Assembly: GCA_916610825.1 (NCBI GenBank)
Contig: OU744452.1
Location: forward strand, 3,941,543 to 4,005,542
DNA: 64,000 nt
Direction of reading: 5' to 3'
DNA from: Haliclystus octoradiatus
Lineage: Eukaryota > Cnidaria > Staurozoa > Stauromedusae > Haliclystidae
A program made the position numbers and the translations under genes. Numbering within the stretch: position 1 is the first letter of the stretch; the number at the start of each line of letters is the position of its first letter. Shown here piece after piece: positions 45,892-56,575 of this stretch. Below the pieces are notes generated by a model. The model was not told the origin of the DNA. It did not search any database and was given only the letters and a program-made list of their open reading frames with translations.

Positions 45892-46396
45892 TTAATTGCG
45901 ATCTTAAAATGGTAATACAGAGTGTAGCTATAATTAAATTTCAATGTTCTCCCCTCCCCGATGCAATAGATTTGCACATAAACCCTCACCGATGATAATG
46001 ATGACTATTGTAAATCTAGCTGGGTTATCCCGAATGAATCACATGACAGGCATGAGAGGCAAGGTCAGTCAAAATAGATGGAATCTCCTTGAATATTTCA
46101 GAAATAATAGAAAATCTCGTATGCCTGCATTGACTATTTTCTCTTTTCTGAATCTAGGATAGGTGAAAAGGAGAATAAAGCAATTATATAGGCAGCAAAG
46201 TCTTCCACGTGTTACTGTAGACGGCAGAAAACGATCGTATTCTTTTATGAACTTATTTGGACAAACAATCGTCTTACATCGTGCTAATGAAAGTAAATAC
46301 AACATTAAACACAACATATATAAATACAAGCTACTATTTAAACCTAAAAATGAAGCATTGATCGTCCTCAAATAAAAACTTTATTCCATTATATTT

Positions 46397-46438
46397 TGTT
46401 CTAATCTATTCTATTATATTCTATTCTATTCTATTCTA
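46397..46438. repeat. (TTCTA)n microsatellite
   Basis: About eight imperfect pentamers of TTCTA/TTATA lie just downstream of the minus-strand gene end at 46456. Confidence 0.8.
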
Positions 46439-46455
46439 GAAAACTAAGATTACTA

Positions 46456-47005
46456 TTATGACATGCCAAATTTTATGGCTTCATTGGCAGCCATTATTTG
46501 CGGAATTTGTAGTCTCCCATAATCTTGATGTCTATGGAAGGCTATTCCAGGCGGCATGCCAACAACATCATAGACTTTTTTGTATTCTTCATACTTTAAC
46601 CGCCAAACATTACCATTGCATTGAGCTGAAAAGAAAAATGATTGTGTAGATAAATGGATGGATGATACGGTATAAGCAATACTCAAGTTATAATCGGATT
46701 ACATTAAAACGGTCGCTCTGAAAGGGACTGCAGAGAAGGTCTGCTGGTATGATAAGCGAGTGCATGCTATTATTCGCTTCAATTTCGGTAGCTATATAAC
46801 ACAAGTATTACGCTTATGCGCACGCTCATCCCAAGGTGCACAATCGTTTATAAATACTTACGCGAACCAGAATAATATACATTTACACTGTGTAGCAATT
46901 AGTAATTGAAGAAAGTGAGTTGGAAAATTTTGAAAATGGTATATACCAACCCCATTTGTCTGCGTTATAGCTGTTTGACATTTTTATGCGTCCGTTCACG
47001 GTTAC
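46456..47005 (-). CDS. Last two exons of an unrecognised gene, GTF2I-repeat-like end
   Basis: Exon 46951-47005 (acceptor TTTCATTTTTCAG, donor GTTGGT) encodes VTVNGRIKMSNSYNADKW and ends one base into a codon. Exon 46456-46625 (acceptor TTTTTCTTTTCAG) supplies the other two bases and encodes QCNGNVWRLKYEEYKKVYD, VVGMPPGIAF, DYGRLQIPQIMAANEAIKF, then a stop. The V-G-P-GI-F...YG...I....I-F pattern resembles the C-terminal half of a GTF2I repeat; this is a by-eye inference. The phase match and the two strong acceptors are good evidence for a real gene. Upstream exons are uncertain; see 48184. Confidence 0.55.
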
Positions 47006-47412
47006 CTGAAAAATGAAACAAGAATAAAAATTGAAAAGGTACAATGGTCAAGATTTGTGTTACATGTATCATGAAGATCATTCAAACCAAAATCAATGTG
47101 CCGCAGACTCATCGACGACGTACAAAATCAAGTTATATATCTAGAACATCGGTTGATTGATCTTACCGGTTGATTGCTTTTGGAGATAGATAATGAACTC
47201 CATGACTATGTTTGGAGAAAATGATTCCCCTGAGGAATTGTGCAGTCTTGCAGCCCTGACATATTATTTAGGGTCAGTTTGAGCAACAAACACGGCAGCA
47301 CACCCAAGGCTATTCAACTCTGTTATCTATAAGTAAAAGAGAGTGAATAACAATCATTAACATTGACAATCAGTCGTGTAAGAAATCAGTTGTGGCAATT
47401 TTGAAAGACATG

Positions 47413-47562
47413 TTACCACTAAAAGACAGTTGATGAGTTCATGAACGGTTCATGAATGAAGTTCATGAATGAGGATGAAACATTAAAGAAACAGTTCATG
47501 AAAATCGGGCTCTTTGACGTTCATGAACCATTCGTGAATTCATGAACTGTTTTTCGGTAGGC
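47413..47562. mobile_element. TTCATGAA-rich palindromic MITE, copy 2
   Basis: The roughly 150-bp element aligns at both ends with the copy at 6964 (left TACCACTAAAAGACAGTT, right GAACTGTTTTTCGGTAGG). It carries five or more TTCATGAA palindromes, with arms GAACGTCAAAG versus CATTAAAG-type halves. It lies upstream of the exon at 46951, probably in an intron. Confidence 0.65.
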
Positions 47563-48183
47563 CTACATGCACCACCAATACGTGTATTATTAGATTAAAT
47601 GCATTTACTGGTTTTTTGCTCTCAATTATCTATTGAAGTCAATTACAGAAGGACTTCCTGAAGCATCCAATTGGTGTTAAGTGCGACGCATAGAAGGAAA
47701 ACATTTAAGGTGTGAGCAATGTGCAAGTTCATGTTGATGTATGTACATACTAAACATTGTCCAAAATTCATATTTGCAAAGATTGACATTATAATATAAT
47801 ATTCACACTTTCAATTGTATATAATTGTGACTGACAGTCACCTCTTAAACTTGTTTATTTAGGTAGGTACATTAGAAATTTACAGATGGTTACAAAGAAC
47901 ATGTGCGTACTGACCAGGAATCTAAACCAGTATCCATTACATCGTGCAGGCACTCTGTACTGTGCCACCATTGCACACATTTTCACCTACATTTTACAAT
48001 ATAACAATTAAAATTGATTGAACGTTTTCCTATATCACTTGTCATGATTATAGTAATGATGGTTTTTTGTCTGCAAGCATCGTCTGTGATCTAATTATGT
48101 TCTTATTATGCAAATCACATGCAAAGAGCAACATCATACAAGATTACTGCTAATTAAAATAAAAATAAAATGTTCACACCTAC

Positions 48184-48319
48184 CGTTTTGCTAATTTTAT
48201 CCAATTTTATACATAAGACAGTTTGGTCCATTTGTCTTTCATTTCTGTGGAGACAGATCTCCAAGCATGCCGTGTTGCAGTATTCCTTTCTGCCAACGAA
48301 GAGGAAGTGGAGTTGGCAT
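48184..48319 (-). CDS. Candidate upstream exon of the gene ending at 46456
   Basis: A 136-nt segment lies between TTTTAATTAACAG and GTAGGT. Read to the GTAGGT donor it is open for 45 codons (QLHFLFVGRKEYCNTACLEI and onward) and ends in phase 0, as the exon at 46951 requires. A second frame (AERNTATRHAWRSVSTEMKD, then KWTKLSY) looks more protein-like and faintly HMG-box-like, but it needs a weaker donor at GTATAA. The choice cannot be settled by eye. Confidence 0.35.
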
Positions 48320-48719
48320 CTGTTAATTAAAATAAGATAGAATAGAAGACATACAGTCCATTGACAAGGCATCTATGGATACATTTAAATTAAAACGTAG
48401 CTTTATGCTTGAGATGATTGTCAGCTGTTTCCAGTTCACCAGGAATACACAATTAATTGAACGTAATTCACGCCTGATAAGGAACAGCTGAATACTGGAA
48501 GGCGACAATTACATCTTGCTTGGCAAATCTAATTTAATCAGTCTCATTTTATTTTAACCCAATATTGAAGCATTTTAATTAGTAAAACAAATTTGAAATG
48601 AAGGTTAGTTTATGACAAGAAACTACAATTAGTGGTTGGTGAAAACCTTTTGATTTCATACATCATATCATTGTCAGTCCAAAGAGGAATACAAATTAAG
48701 TTATAAATTATTTATAGAT

Positions 48720-49651
48720 AGATAGATAGATATTTATTTTGATCAAAATAACATTTAAGGAAAAAGTAAAATACATACAAGTTTTGGGTCAAATGTGAAA
48801 AATGATACATGATCAGGTCATCCCGTAATCTCTAGAAGCTTGTTTGTTTGGGAGACCTTATATATTTATAGAAAAATTAAAGTGGTATATCAGAAGTGTT
48901 TATTTACACAATATACATTAACATGCAGAAGTTGAATCTGAATAATTAATAATTAGTACAATTAAAACATTAAATAAAACATAAGTTGACATGACATGGA
49001 TATAAGATAGGTAGAGTACAGCAAGACAAGATCATTTGATTGTTAGTTGCAAATGTAGCAGTCAGTAATAGTACAAGTGTCATAGTATTTATTAATTAGT
49101 GAGCTTTTCAAATTAATAGAGAATCGATGGGGGATGTATTTATGTTACAATCAAATTTGAAATTATTCCATGAATGAGGAAATTTGTATGTCGGGGAGGT
49201 TTGTAAACTGGAGTTTTTTGCGAAAGGCACAGCAAAGATGTTTTCTTTCCTACGATGGAATCGGTGAAAGATAAACATATTTAAAACAGGAGGTGCCTTT
49301 GAAACAATTACAGAATGGAGTACAGAAAACATTTTAGGTATATGCAGATCATGAAATTGAAGAATGTCTAGTTTCTTACAAAGAGGCTCAGCGTGAGAGC
49401 GTGGTTTCACATTTACCATTATTCTAATACATTTTTTATGTAGTGTATTAAGATGTTTTGTAGCGCGACTATGTCCCTAAATAGCAATTGCATTTTCAAA
49501 ATATGGTTTAACCATTGTATTATAAATTTGTAATTTATGATTTATTGATAAAAAAATTTTCGTACACGGAATAAAGAATATATATTTTTGAGGATATTGC
49601 TTCTTAGATATTTTATATGAAAATTCCAATTTAATTTGTTATCAACCATGA
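48720..49651 (-). pseudogene. 3' part of a LINE split by an LTR retrotransposon
   Basis: On the minus strand the sequence resumes right after the LTR insertion with VDNKLNWNFHIKYLRSNILK. In another frame it continues to RSHAEPLCKKLDILQFHDLH, FAKNSSLQTSPTYKFPHSWN and a stop near 49108. A 3' untranslated part of about 380 bp ends in a (CTAT)n tail at 48720-48735. The upstream half lies at 54114-56463. Confidence 0.8.
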
Positions 49652-49870
49652 TGTAGTATTCATAATAATTAGCATAATTAGTTATTAGTCTCTTTTGTAT
49701 GTAACCTCGTAATCGTGTAGTATAAATAGCTTTGTAATCATTTAGTTTAGATAGAGTGTTATTCAAGCAGTGTTATATGCTGTATGTTATCAATTATATC
49801 TTTGACTTTATACAATTGACTACTTATTGTTGTTACCATTCTCTGGCTAGAGTTAATACAGAACTCTACA
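49652..49870 (+). repeat. 5' LTR of the intact Gypsy element
   Basis: 219 bp, TGTAGTATTC...GAACTCTACA, identical to the 3' LTR at 53891-54109. It contains a TATA-like box (GTATAAATAG near 49720), the likely promoter of the element. Confidence 0.95.
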
Positions 49871-49909
49871 TTGGCGCAGTGGATAGGATTTTTTTTCATA
49901 TTTGTGAGA

Positions 49910-52900
49910 ATGGCTACTTTTCGTGGTCGATTGCCACCCGAATTTGACCCTGGACAACGTAACGCTTATGACCGCTTTACAAAATGGAAGGCAACATTTT
50001 CAAATTATATGCTTGCAACAGACCTTGATGAAAAGTCAGAAGAAAAGAAACTGGCTATATTATACAACGTGGCTGGAGATGATTTCAGAAGATTTGCTAA
50101 AAAAAATTGTCAATTTGGATTTCAACTGGTTGAAAACTCGACAAACGTGCTTGCCGAAATTGAACGAATATTGAAACCTCAAAGACGGAACCTGGAATAT
50201 CGGTGTCGATTGTTAGATTTGAAACAAACACATGATGAAACAATACATGAATTTCTACAGCAATTACGAGCATTGTATCAGGAATCTGGTTATACAGACA
50301 GAAATCTCACAGGTGAACTATTAATTCGGGATCTACTGATTAGAGGCATTAAAAACGACGACGCGAAACGCCTCGTTTTACAACAAGATATTGATAATTT
50401 AGAAATTGATCAATGTATGCGTTTAATATCTACTTTCGAAACAGTAAGCGATACCGTTTTAACGCCATCTACATCCGATACAAACGCAATCATAGATGAT
50501 TGTAAATATTGCGGTAAAAATCATGTAAGAGGTAAATGTCCTGCATATCGTAAAACGTGTTCAAAATGTGGTCGATTAAATCATTTCAGTTCTGTTTGTC
50601 TATCAAAATCAAAAGTGTCGTCACACTCGCGTGATAGATTTGATAACCGTGATGCATCTACATCAAGTAAAAATAAATATGATAATAAGAAATCTGATAA
50701 ACGTAATAGCAAGTCGAAATCTAAATCCCGCTCAGAAAGAGCGGCAGCAATAGTTTATTCCGATTCTGATTCGTCTGACACGCCTTCAGATAGTTCTTTT
50801 GCCGTCCATTCTAACACTCCCGGCAAGAGGGCATATGTTGATTTATGGGCGTTTGATAAAAAAATAACGTTTCTTATCGATCCTGGCAGTACGTCTACTA
50901 TGATACCGTTTAATATTTTAAAATATGCCAAGGATCTTACGCAACCAACTGATAAATTTGTAAAACCATGGAATAGCAAAGCTATTCGTATTACCGCCGA
51001 GGGCACCGTTGGTTTATCCGCTTCACCAAATCATAGCCCGCTCAAAATTACAGCGAAATGTACTGATAATATGACGTGTCCATTACTTAGTTATTCTGAT
51101 TATTTAAATTTAGGTGGTCAGCCGTTGACTTTACCAAAAGAATATTTTGTACAAATTAATGAGACTACATTGTTAGGAAGTATTGGCACGGCTACACTAC
51201 AAATAAAACCTAATGCTCAACCTGCTGTACAGGGCGCTCGAAAGCTACCTTTCAGGTTACATGAATCCGTTTCAAATGAGCTTGATCGTTTAGAAAATTT
51301 AGGAATAATCGAGCGTATATTAAAGCCTAGTAAATGGTTATCGCCAATTGTTGTAGCTAAGAGAAAAAATAATAAAATTCGAATTTGTGGCGATTTTCGT
51401 AAATTAAATGAATCTATACAACGTGAACGATTTGTTATTCCAACCGCTGATTCATTTTTTGCTAAACTAAACGGAGCAAAGCTCTTTTCAATTCTCGATT
51501 TAGAAAGCGGTTTTCATCAATTAAAATTAGATGAATCATCTTCGGATTTGACAACAATAGCTACACACCGTGGTAATTATCGGTATTTACGCTTACCGTT
51601 CGGTGTTAGTTCGGCACCGGAAATATTTCAAAGAACAATGACCGATCATTTGTCTGATCTTAATGGTTGTATGGTGTATATAGACGATATATTGGTATAT
51701 GGTAAGGACAAAGCTGAACACGATTTAAATTTATCTGCTGTTAAAGAACGTCTCAATTCTATTGGTGCAAAGTTGAATAAAAGTAAATGTAAGTTTGCAC
51801 AACGTGAGCTATTATATCTAGGACATACAATTTCAGACGAGGGTATTTCACCAGATCAACAGAAGATTGTAGAAGCATTATCACTTTCTGCACCTACTAC
51901 AATTGCTGAAGCCCGTAGAGTGTTAGGGATGTTGAATTATTTACAGAAATTTCTTCCCAATCTCTCAACTAATGTGAAATCTATCAGAGACATCATCAAA
52001 GGACAGTTTGATAATGAAGCAGTAAACAGTGCCTGGAAACATGTTAAGGTGGCACTCGCAGAAGCAGCTAAAACTACATTTTCATTTTACGATTGTAACG
52101 CTCGTACAGCTATTTTGTGTGACGCAAGTCCTTATGGCTTAGGCGCTGTACTTATGCAGTTTATTAACAACAATTGGACTCCGGTGTTAACAGCTAGTCG
52201 TTCGTTAACATCTACTGAGCAGAAATACTCACAAATGGAACGCGAGTTGTTAGCTATAGTCTTTGGCGCAACACGTTTCCGGCAATTTATATTAGGGGGA
52301 ACAGTTGAATTTTGGACAGACCATAAGCCCCTAGAATCAATATGGTTGAAACCATTTGAAGCAATTCCACCTCGCCTTCAACGTATGATGTTACGATTGC
52401 AACAATATGGATCAAATATTATTTATAAACCGGCGAAAGAAAATATGAATACTTTGCCTGATACGTTATCACGTTCACCATCTATTAAGAACACTCCTGA
52501 GCTGAGTGTTAATGATTATAGCGAAATTTGTTCGATAGCTATTGACGATTTTGAACACTTTTTAGATCCTAATTTTGTTACATTAAGAGACGTAGAGCTA
52601 GAAACAGCTGCTAGTAATGCCCTGACACGTGTCATCGAAGCAATAGAATATAATAATTGGTCTAGTATTCCGGAAGTTTTAGAACCATATTTTAAAGAAC
52701 GTTTTAATTTATCTGTTTTGCAGAAGCCACGAGTACTCATGCGTGGTACTCAAGTAGTTATTCCGTCTAGTTTACGTGAACGTTTAATCAAACTAGCACA
52801 TGATAGTCATCTTGGACTTAAAACAACACTGTCTCAACTTTCATCTGTCTGGTGGCCTGGTCTTTCTGCAGAGGTAAAGTCTACAATAGCTTCCTGTGAG

Positions 52901-53746
52901 ACATGCAGAGAAGTTTCTCAACGATGGCCTGAGTTGGAATTGAAGCCATCAGAAGTTCTACCACCCTGGCATACTTTGGCGACGGACATTTTCCATGTTG
53001 ATGGTAAGCCATATTTATCTGTCGTTGATTACGGTTCACGTTATCCTGAAGTGTTTCCACTAAAACATGAGAAAACACCTGAAGTAATTGATGCATTAGA
53101 AGCTATATTTTGTCGCCATGGACCTTGTCTTGAACTAATGTCAGACAATGGATCCCAATTCACCTCAAAAAAGTTCAAACGATTTTGCAAAAGTTGGGGT
53201 GTGGTGTTACGTAATTCACCTCCCCGTTACCCTCGTTCTAATGGAATGGTAGAACGATTTCATAGGACATTTAAATATCGTTGGACAAGAACAGATGACC
53301 TTACACGAACACAGCGTTTACGTCATGTGCTATTTACAATAAGATCCACAGTACATCGTATGATTGGTACATCTCCTCTACATGCTCTAATGGGACGTAA
53401 ACCTGTTACACCAATTCCTGCGGTGTCATCAAACAAACCTGTCAATGTAAATCATCAAATTAAAGCTAAAGCAGCTATGAAACTATTTCATGATCAACAA
53501 AAACTTGTATCAAATTTACCAACTCCAAATGAAGGAGAAAGAGTAATATTACGTGATGGAGGAGGAGATATAATTCGTGGTAATGTTATATCGTCGTCAC
53601 CTCGTCGTACTACCGTTGAAACAGAATCTGGTGGAACATTAGTTCGCGCTCGTTCTCACGTGAGAACAACATCTCGTTTAACTCGGTCAGGTCGCATAAG
53701 TAAACCACCTGTAAGATTTGACCCGTCTAATCCAGACACTCATTAA
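49910..53746 (+). CDS. Gag-Pol polyprotein, Ty3/Gypsy type
   Basis: The frame is 1278 codons from the first ATG (MATFRGRLPPEF). The open frame extends a few codons upstream into the primer-binding site, but without an ATG. Approximate order: capsid-like Gag 1-190; two zinc knuckles 197-230 (CKYCGKNHVRGKC, CSKCGRLNHFSSVC); protease near 322; reverse transcriptase 480-640 with YIDDILVYG; RNase H 730-850 (LCDASPYGLGAVL, FWTDHKPL); integrase from about 960 with an HHCC finger (CETC), TDIFHVDG, LMSDNGSQF and NGMVERFHRTFK. All catalytic acids are visible. The protease reads DPGS instead of D-S/T-G, which is unusual. There is no separate gag stop, no env and no recognised chromodomain. Confidence 0.95.
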   Translation: MATFRGRLPPEFDPGQRNAYDRFTKWKATFSNYMLATDLDEKSEEKKLAILYNVAGDDFRRFAKKNCQFGFQLVENSTNVLAEIERILKPQRRNLEYRCRLLDLKQTHDETIHEFLQQLRALYQESGYTDRNLTGELLIRDLLIRGIKNDDAKRLVLQQDIDNLEIDQCMRLISTFETVSDTVLTPSTSDTNAIIDDCKYCGKNHVRGKCPAYRKTCSKCGRLNHFSSVCLSKSKVSSHSRDRFDNRDASTSSKNKYDNKKSDKRNSKSKSKSRSERAAAIVYSDSDSSDTPSDSSFAVHSNTPGKRAYVDLWAFDKKITFLIDPGSTSTMIPFNILKYAKDLTQPTDKFVKPWNSKAIRITAEGTVGLSASPNHSPLKITAKCTDNMTCPLLSYSDYLNLGGQPLTLPKEYFVQINETTLLGSIGTATLQIKPNAQPAVQGARKLPFRLHESVSNELDRLENLGIIERILKPSKWLSPIVVAKRKNNKIRICGDFRKLNESIQRERFVIPTADSFFAKLNGAKLFSILDLESGFHQLKLDESSSDLTTIATHRGNYRYLRLPFGVSSAPEIFQRTMTDHLSDLNGCMVYIDDILVYGKDKAEHDLNLSAVKERLNSIGAKLNKSKCKFAQRELLYLGHTISDEGISPDQQKIVEALSLSAPTTIAEARRVLGMLNYLQKFLPNLSTNVKSIRDIIKGQFDNEAVNSAWKHVKVALAEAAKTTFSFYDCNARTAILCDASPYGLGAVLMQFINNNWTPVLTASRSLTSTEQKYSQMERELLAIVFGATRFRQFILGGTVEFWTDHKPLESIWLKPFEAIPPRLQRMMLRLQQYGSNIIYKPAKENMNTLPDTLSRSPSIKNTPELSVNDYSEICSIAIDDFEHFLDPNFVTLRDVELETAASNALTRVIEAIEYNNWSSIPEVLEPYFKERFNLSVLQKPRVLMRGTQVVIPSSLRERLIKLAHDSHLGLKTTLSQLSSVWWPGLSAEVKSTIASCETCREVSQRWPELELKPSEVLPPWHTLATDIFHVDGKPYLSVVDYGSRYPEVFPLKHEKTPEVIDALEAIFCRHGPCLELMSDNGSQFTSKKFKRFCKSWGVVLRNSPPRYPRSNGMVERFHRTFKYRWTRTDDLTRTQRLRHVLFTIRSTVHRMIGTSPLHALMGRKPVTPIPAVSSNKPVNVNHQIKAKAAMKLFHDQQKLVSNLPTPNEGERVILRDGGGDIIRGNVISSSPRRTTVETESGGTLVRARSHVRTTSRLTRSGRISKPPVRFDPSNPDTH

Positions 53747-53890
53747 AGGGATTCGTATTTATTAAAAGCGATTCTATTAAATCGGATTTTACGATTAATC
53801 ATCAATTATCAATTCAACTTATTACTATTTAATTCTAACTATTCAATTATCGTTTATTCGTTTTTAATATTCTTTAGAAGAAATAGCGAG

Positions 53891-54109
53891 TGTAGTATTC
53901 ATAATAATTAGCATAATTAGTTATTAGTCTCTTTTGTATGTAACCTCGTAATCGTGTAGTATAAATAGCTTTGTAATCATTTAGTTTAGATAGAGTGTTA
54001 TTCAAGCAGTGTTATATGCTGTATGTTATCAATTATATCTTTGACTTTATACAATTGACTACTTATTGTTGTTACCATTCTCTGGCTAGAGTTAATACAG
54101 AACTCTACA
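53891..54109 (+). repeat. 3' LTR of the intact Gypsy element
   Basis: 219 bp identical to the 5' LTR, preceded by a purine-rich tract and followed by the target duplication ATGA. Confidence 0.95.
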
Positions 54110-54113
54110 ATGA

Positions 54114-56463
54114 CACCTAAGAATTTTATTGATTTTGTGGGGGCAATCAGAGCCACAACATTGTACTTTATGATTTTTAAGATGTACTTCAAAATTTTAT
54201 GGCTTCGACTTCAAAAGAAGATATAATTTGATTTATTTGGATTTACAGATAAATGATTTGCATCAAACCAATCAGAAACATTTTTCAATTCTAGATTACA
54301 AAAAGTTTTGAGTGAAGAAGTATCATTAGAGCTAATTTGAATTGTGATGTCATCAGCGAATAGGTTTACATCGAATTTTGTACAGGATGGGAGATAATTT
54401 AAGTAAATAAAGGATAGGAGTGGACCCAAAATGCTTCCCTGGGGGACTCCACAGCTGATCGATTGAGGAGAAGATAGATGGTCATTGTAGGATAAAATCT
54501 GAGTTCGATTGGTTAAGTATAGGCTACTGTTGGGACCAGTTTAGTTTAATATACGAAAACATTAATGTGCTAGTTTAAAAAGTAGAATTTTATGAGAAAC
54601 AGTATCAAATGCCTTTCGCAAATCAAGAAACAAACCGATGTGGTATTTTTTTGTCAGAGTTATTAAATTTGTTGTTTGAAAAATTGAGAATGCAATCAGT
54701 AGTACTATGATGCTTTCTGAAACCAAACTGAAAAATTGAGAAAAAATGTTTTTCAAAATAACTGTATAGCTAGTTGTAAACAACACGTTCAAAAATTTTG
54801 GAAATTGTTGGGAGCAAAGAGATAGGACGATAGTTTGAAAAAAAAAGTGGATCACCAGACTTGGAAAGTGGTAATATTTCAGCACATTTGAAAGTGTCAG
54901 GTATGTAACCAGATTGCAGTGAAATATTTAAAAGGTAGATGAGAGGTGAAATCAAAGGCTCTTTGACCAATTTCAAACATTTGTTAGAGATTCCATCAAA
55001 ACTAGTGCTTGATTTGTTTTTTAAATTTGAAATAATTTTCTCGACTGAAAAAGATGAAACATGATTGAATTTGAATTTATGGCTCAGATTTTCTGGGAGG
55101 TACTTTGAAAAGTTTGTTGAAAATGAAAAATTTTGCTCTAGTTGAGGACCAACATTTGCAAAAAAAGACTTAAAATTATTTGCAATTGTACTTTCGTCTA
55201 GAATTTTTTTTCCAGAAACAGAGAAGTAAGGAGGAAGCCGATTACATTTTTTAACATGGCCAAGCAACTGATTAGTTACTTTCCATAACTGTCGTAGATT
55301 CTGCTTTGATGCTTTATAAAAATGATCCCAGTAATTTATTTTTGATTTTCTGATCAGCTTTTGATAAATTTTAGTATAGTTACAGTGTTTGATCTTAGAA
55401 TACGGGGTTTTGCAGGTAATACATTTTTTGAATAATTTCTTTTTTGTGTGTCTTAAAATGAGCAATTCCTTTGTCATCCATGGCTGAATCTTCAGTTTAA
55501 TGGTGATTAGGGGACATGAATCATTCAAATGTTGTTGAATGGTTTGCTCAAAACAATGAAATGCTTGAGCAGGTTCAGATGGTATTAACCAATTTTGCTC
55601 AGAAAGAAGATTTTCAAAATGAATCATATTTTGAGGTGACGTACTCCGATAAGTGACTGTTGAAGATTATTTTGAAAGTTATTTATTAAAGATGCATAAG
55701 GTGCTAAATGATCTGAGATTTCAGTAATTAAAATTCCAGAGCTTATTGATCCTTTGAAGTTGGTAAATATATTATCAATTAATGTACATGTTTTGGTAGT
55801 AATGCGAGTTGGTTCAATGATAAGTGAAGATAGTTTGAAATCAAGCATAAAGTCATGCAATTGTGCAGATTTTGATGAGATTGAAAGGATATCTAGGTTG
55901 AAATCTCCAGCTAAAAATCCGGTTTTCTTCTTAAGCTGGGATAATGTGGTGTTAGGCTGAAGGAGAACAATGTTGAGTGTTGATTTCGGAGGAATATAAA
56001 TAAAGAAAAAATAAAATTGTTGAGTCTCGACAGCTACTAGTTCAATGTCATCGGACATGATTGACAGGTCTTCACAGACAGCCCCTGCGAAATAAGCTCA
56101 TGAATTCATGAACGTGAAATTGCCCAAAATTTCATGAACTGTTCATGAACTTTTGGGCAATTTCACGTTCATGAACCAGTTCATGAACCGGTTCATGAAG
56201 TGTTCACGAACTGTTTGTGACTGTTCATGAACCGTTCGTGAACTGTTCATGAACCAACAAAATAATGTTCATGAACTGTTCATGAAGTTCATGAAATTTT
56301 CATGAACTCATGGATGTTTTTCGCAAGGGAGAGAATGATATGGATTGATGTATAGCAATAGCAACACCACCTCCTTTCTTACTTAATCTCTCATTTATAA
56401 CCAAATAATAATTGGGAATTTGAATGGATGAATTCTGCCACACTTCTTGTAAAGCAATAGGCT
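54114..56463 (-). pseudogene. 5' part of the LINE split by the Gypsy element
   Basis: Reading leftwards from 56463, endonuclease sequence (PIALQEVW, KKGGGVAIAI) is interrupted by the palindromic element at 56081-56330. It continues as MSDDIELVAVETQQF, FLAGDFNLDIL and SDHLAPYASL (55624-56058), then a linker (55000-55627). RT blocks follow: SNYRPISLLPTISKIFERVV, FGFRKHHSTTDC, LDLRKAFDTVSH, GVPQGSILGPLL, NLFADDITIQI. The block IKFLGVIV ends at the LTR insertion and continues at 49651. Several frameshifts and a 5' truncation make it inactive. Confidence 0.85.
56081..56330. mobile_element. TTCATGAA-rich palindromic element, copy 3 (longest)
   Basis: The 250-bp element runs from GCCCCTGCGAAATAAG to GTTTTTCGCAAGGGA. 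A perfect hairpin (GAACGTGAAATTGCCCAAAA versus TTTTGGGCAATTTCACGTTC) brackets a TTCATGAA core. To its right lies a run of about ten TTCATGAA or TTCxTGAA palindromes. It interrupts the endonuclease domain of the LINE, which marks it as a mobile insertion. Confidence 0.8.
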
Positions 56464-56575
56464 AGGTGATCATCTATATTGTCAGTTAGACAACTCCTAT
56501 TAAAGTGCTCTGTATGGTATGGATAGGCTAACTGAGTATGAGAGGGAATTTAGAAATTACAACGGCTCTAGCTTA

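Larger units (their letters stand above)
49652..54109 (+). mobile_element. Full-length, apparently intact Ty3/Gypsy retrotransposon
   Basis: The 219-bp LTRs at 49652-49870 and 53891-54109 are identical by eye. The target duplication ATGA occurs at 49648-49651 and 54110-54113. One uninterrupted gag-pol frame fills the interior, a putative primer-binding site (TGGCGCAGTGGATAGG) follows the 5' LTR, and a purine-rich stretch (AGAAGAAATAGCGAG) precedes the 3' LTR. Identity of the LTRs implies a recent insertion. The element sits in the antisense direction inside an older LINE. Confidence 0.96.

Noticed and set aside
47165-47203. 39-nt exon upstream of 46951
   Set aside because: Phase fits and the donor is good, but the acceptor lacks a pyrimidine tract and the peptide is uninformative.
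49871-49909. Start of Gag-Pol at TTG 49871
   Set aside because: This stretch is the putative primer-binding site just after the LTR. The first ATG in frame is at 49910 and opens a protein-like sequence.
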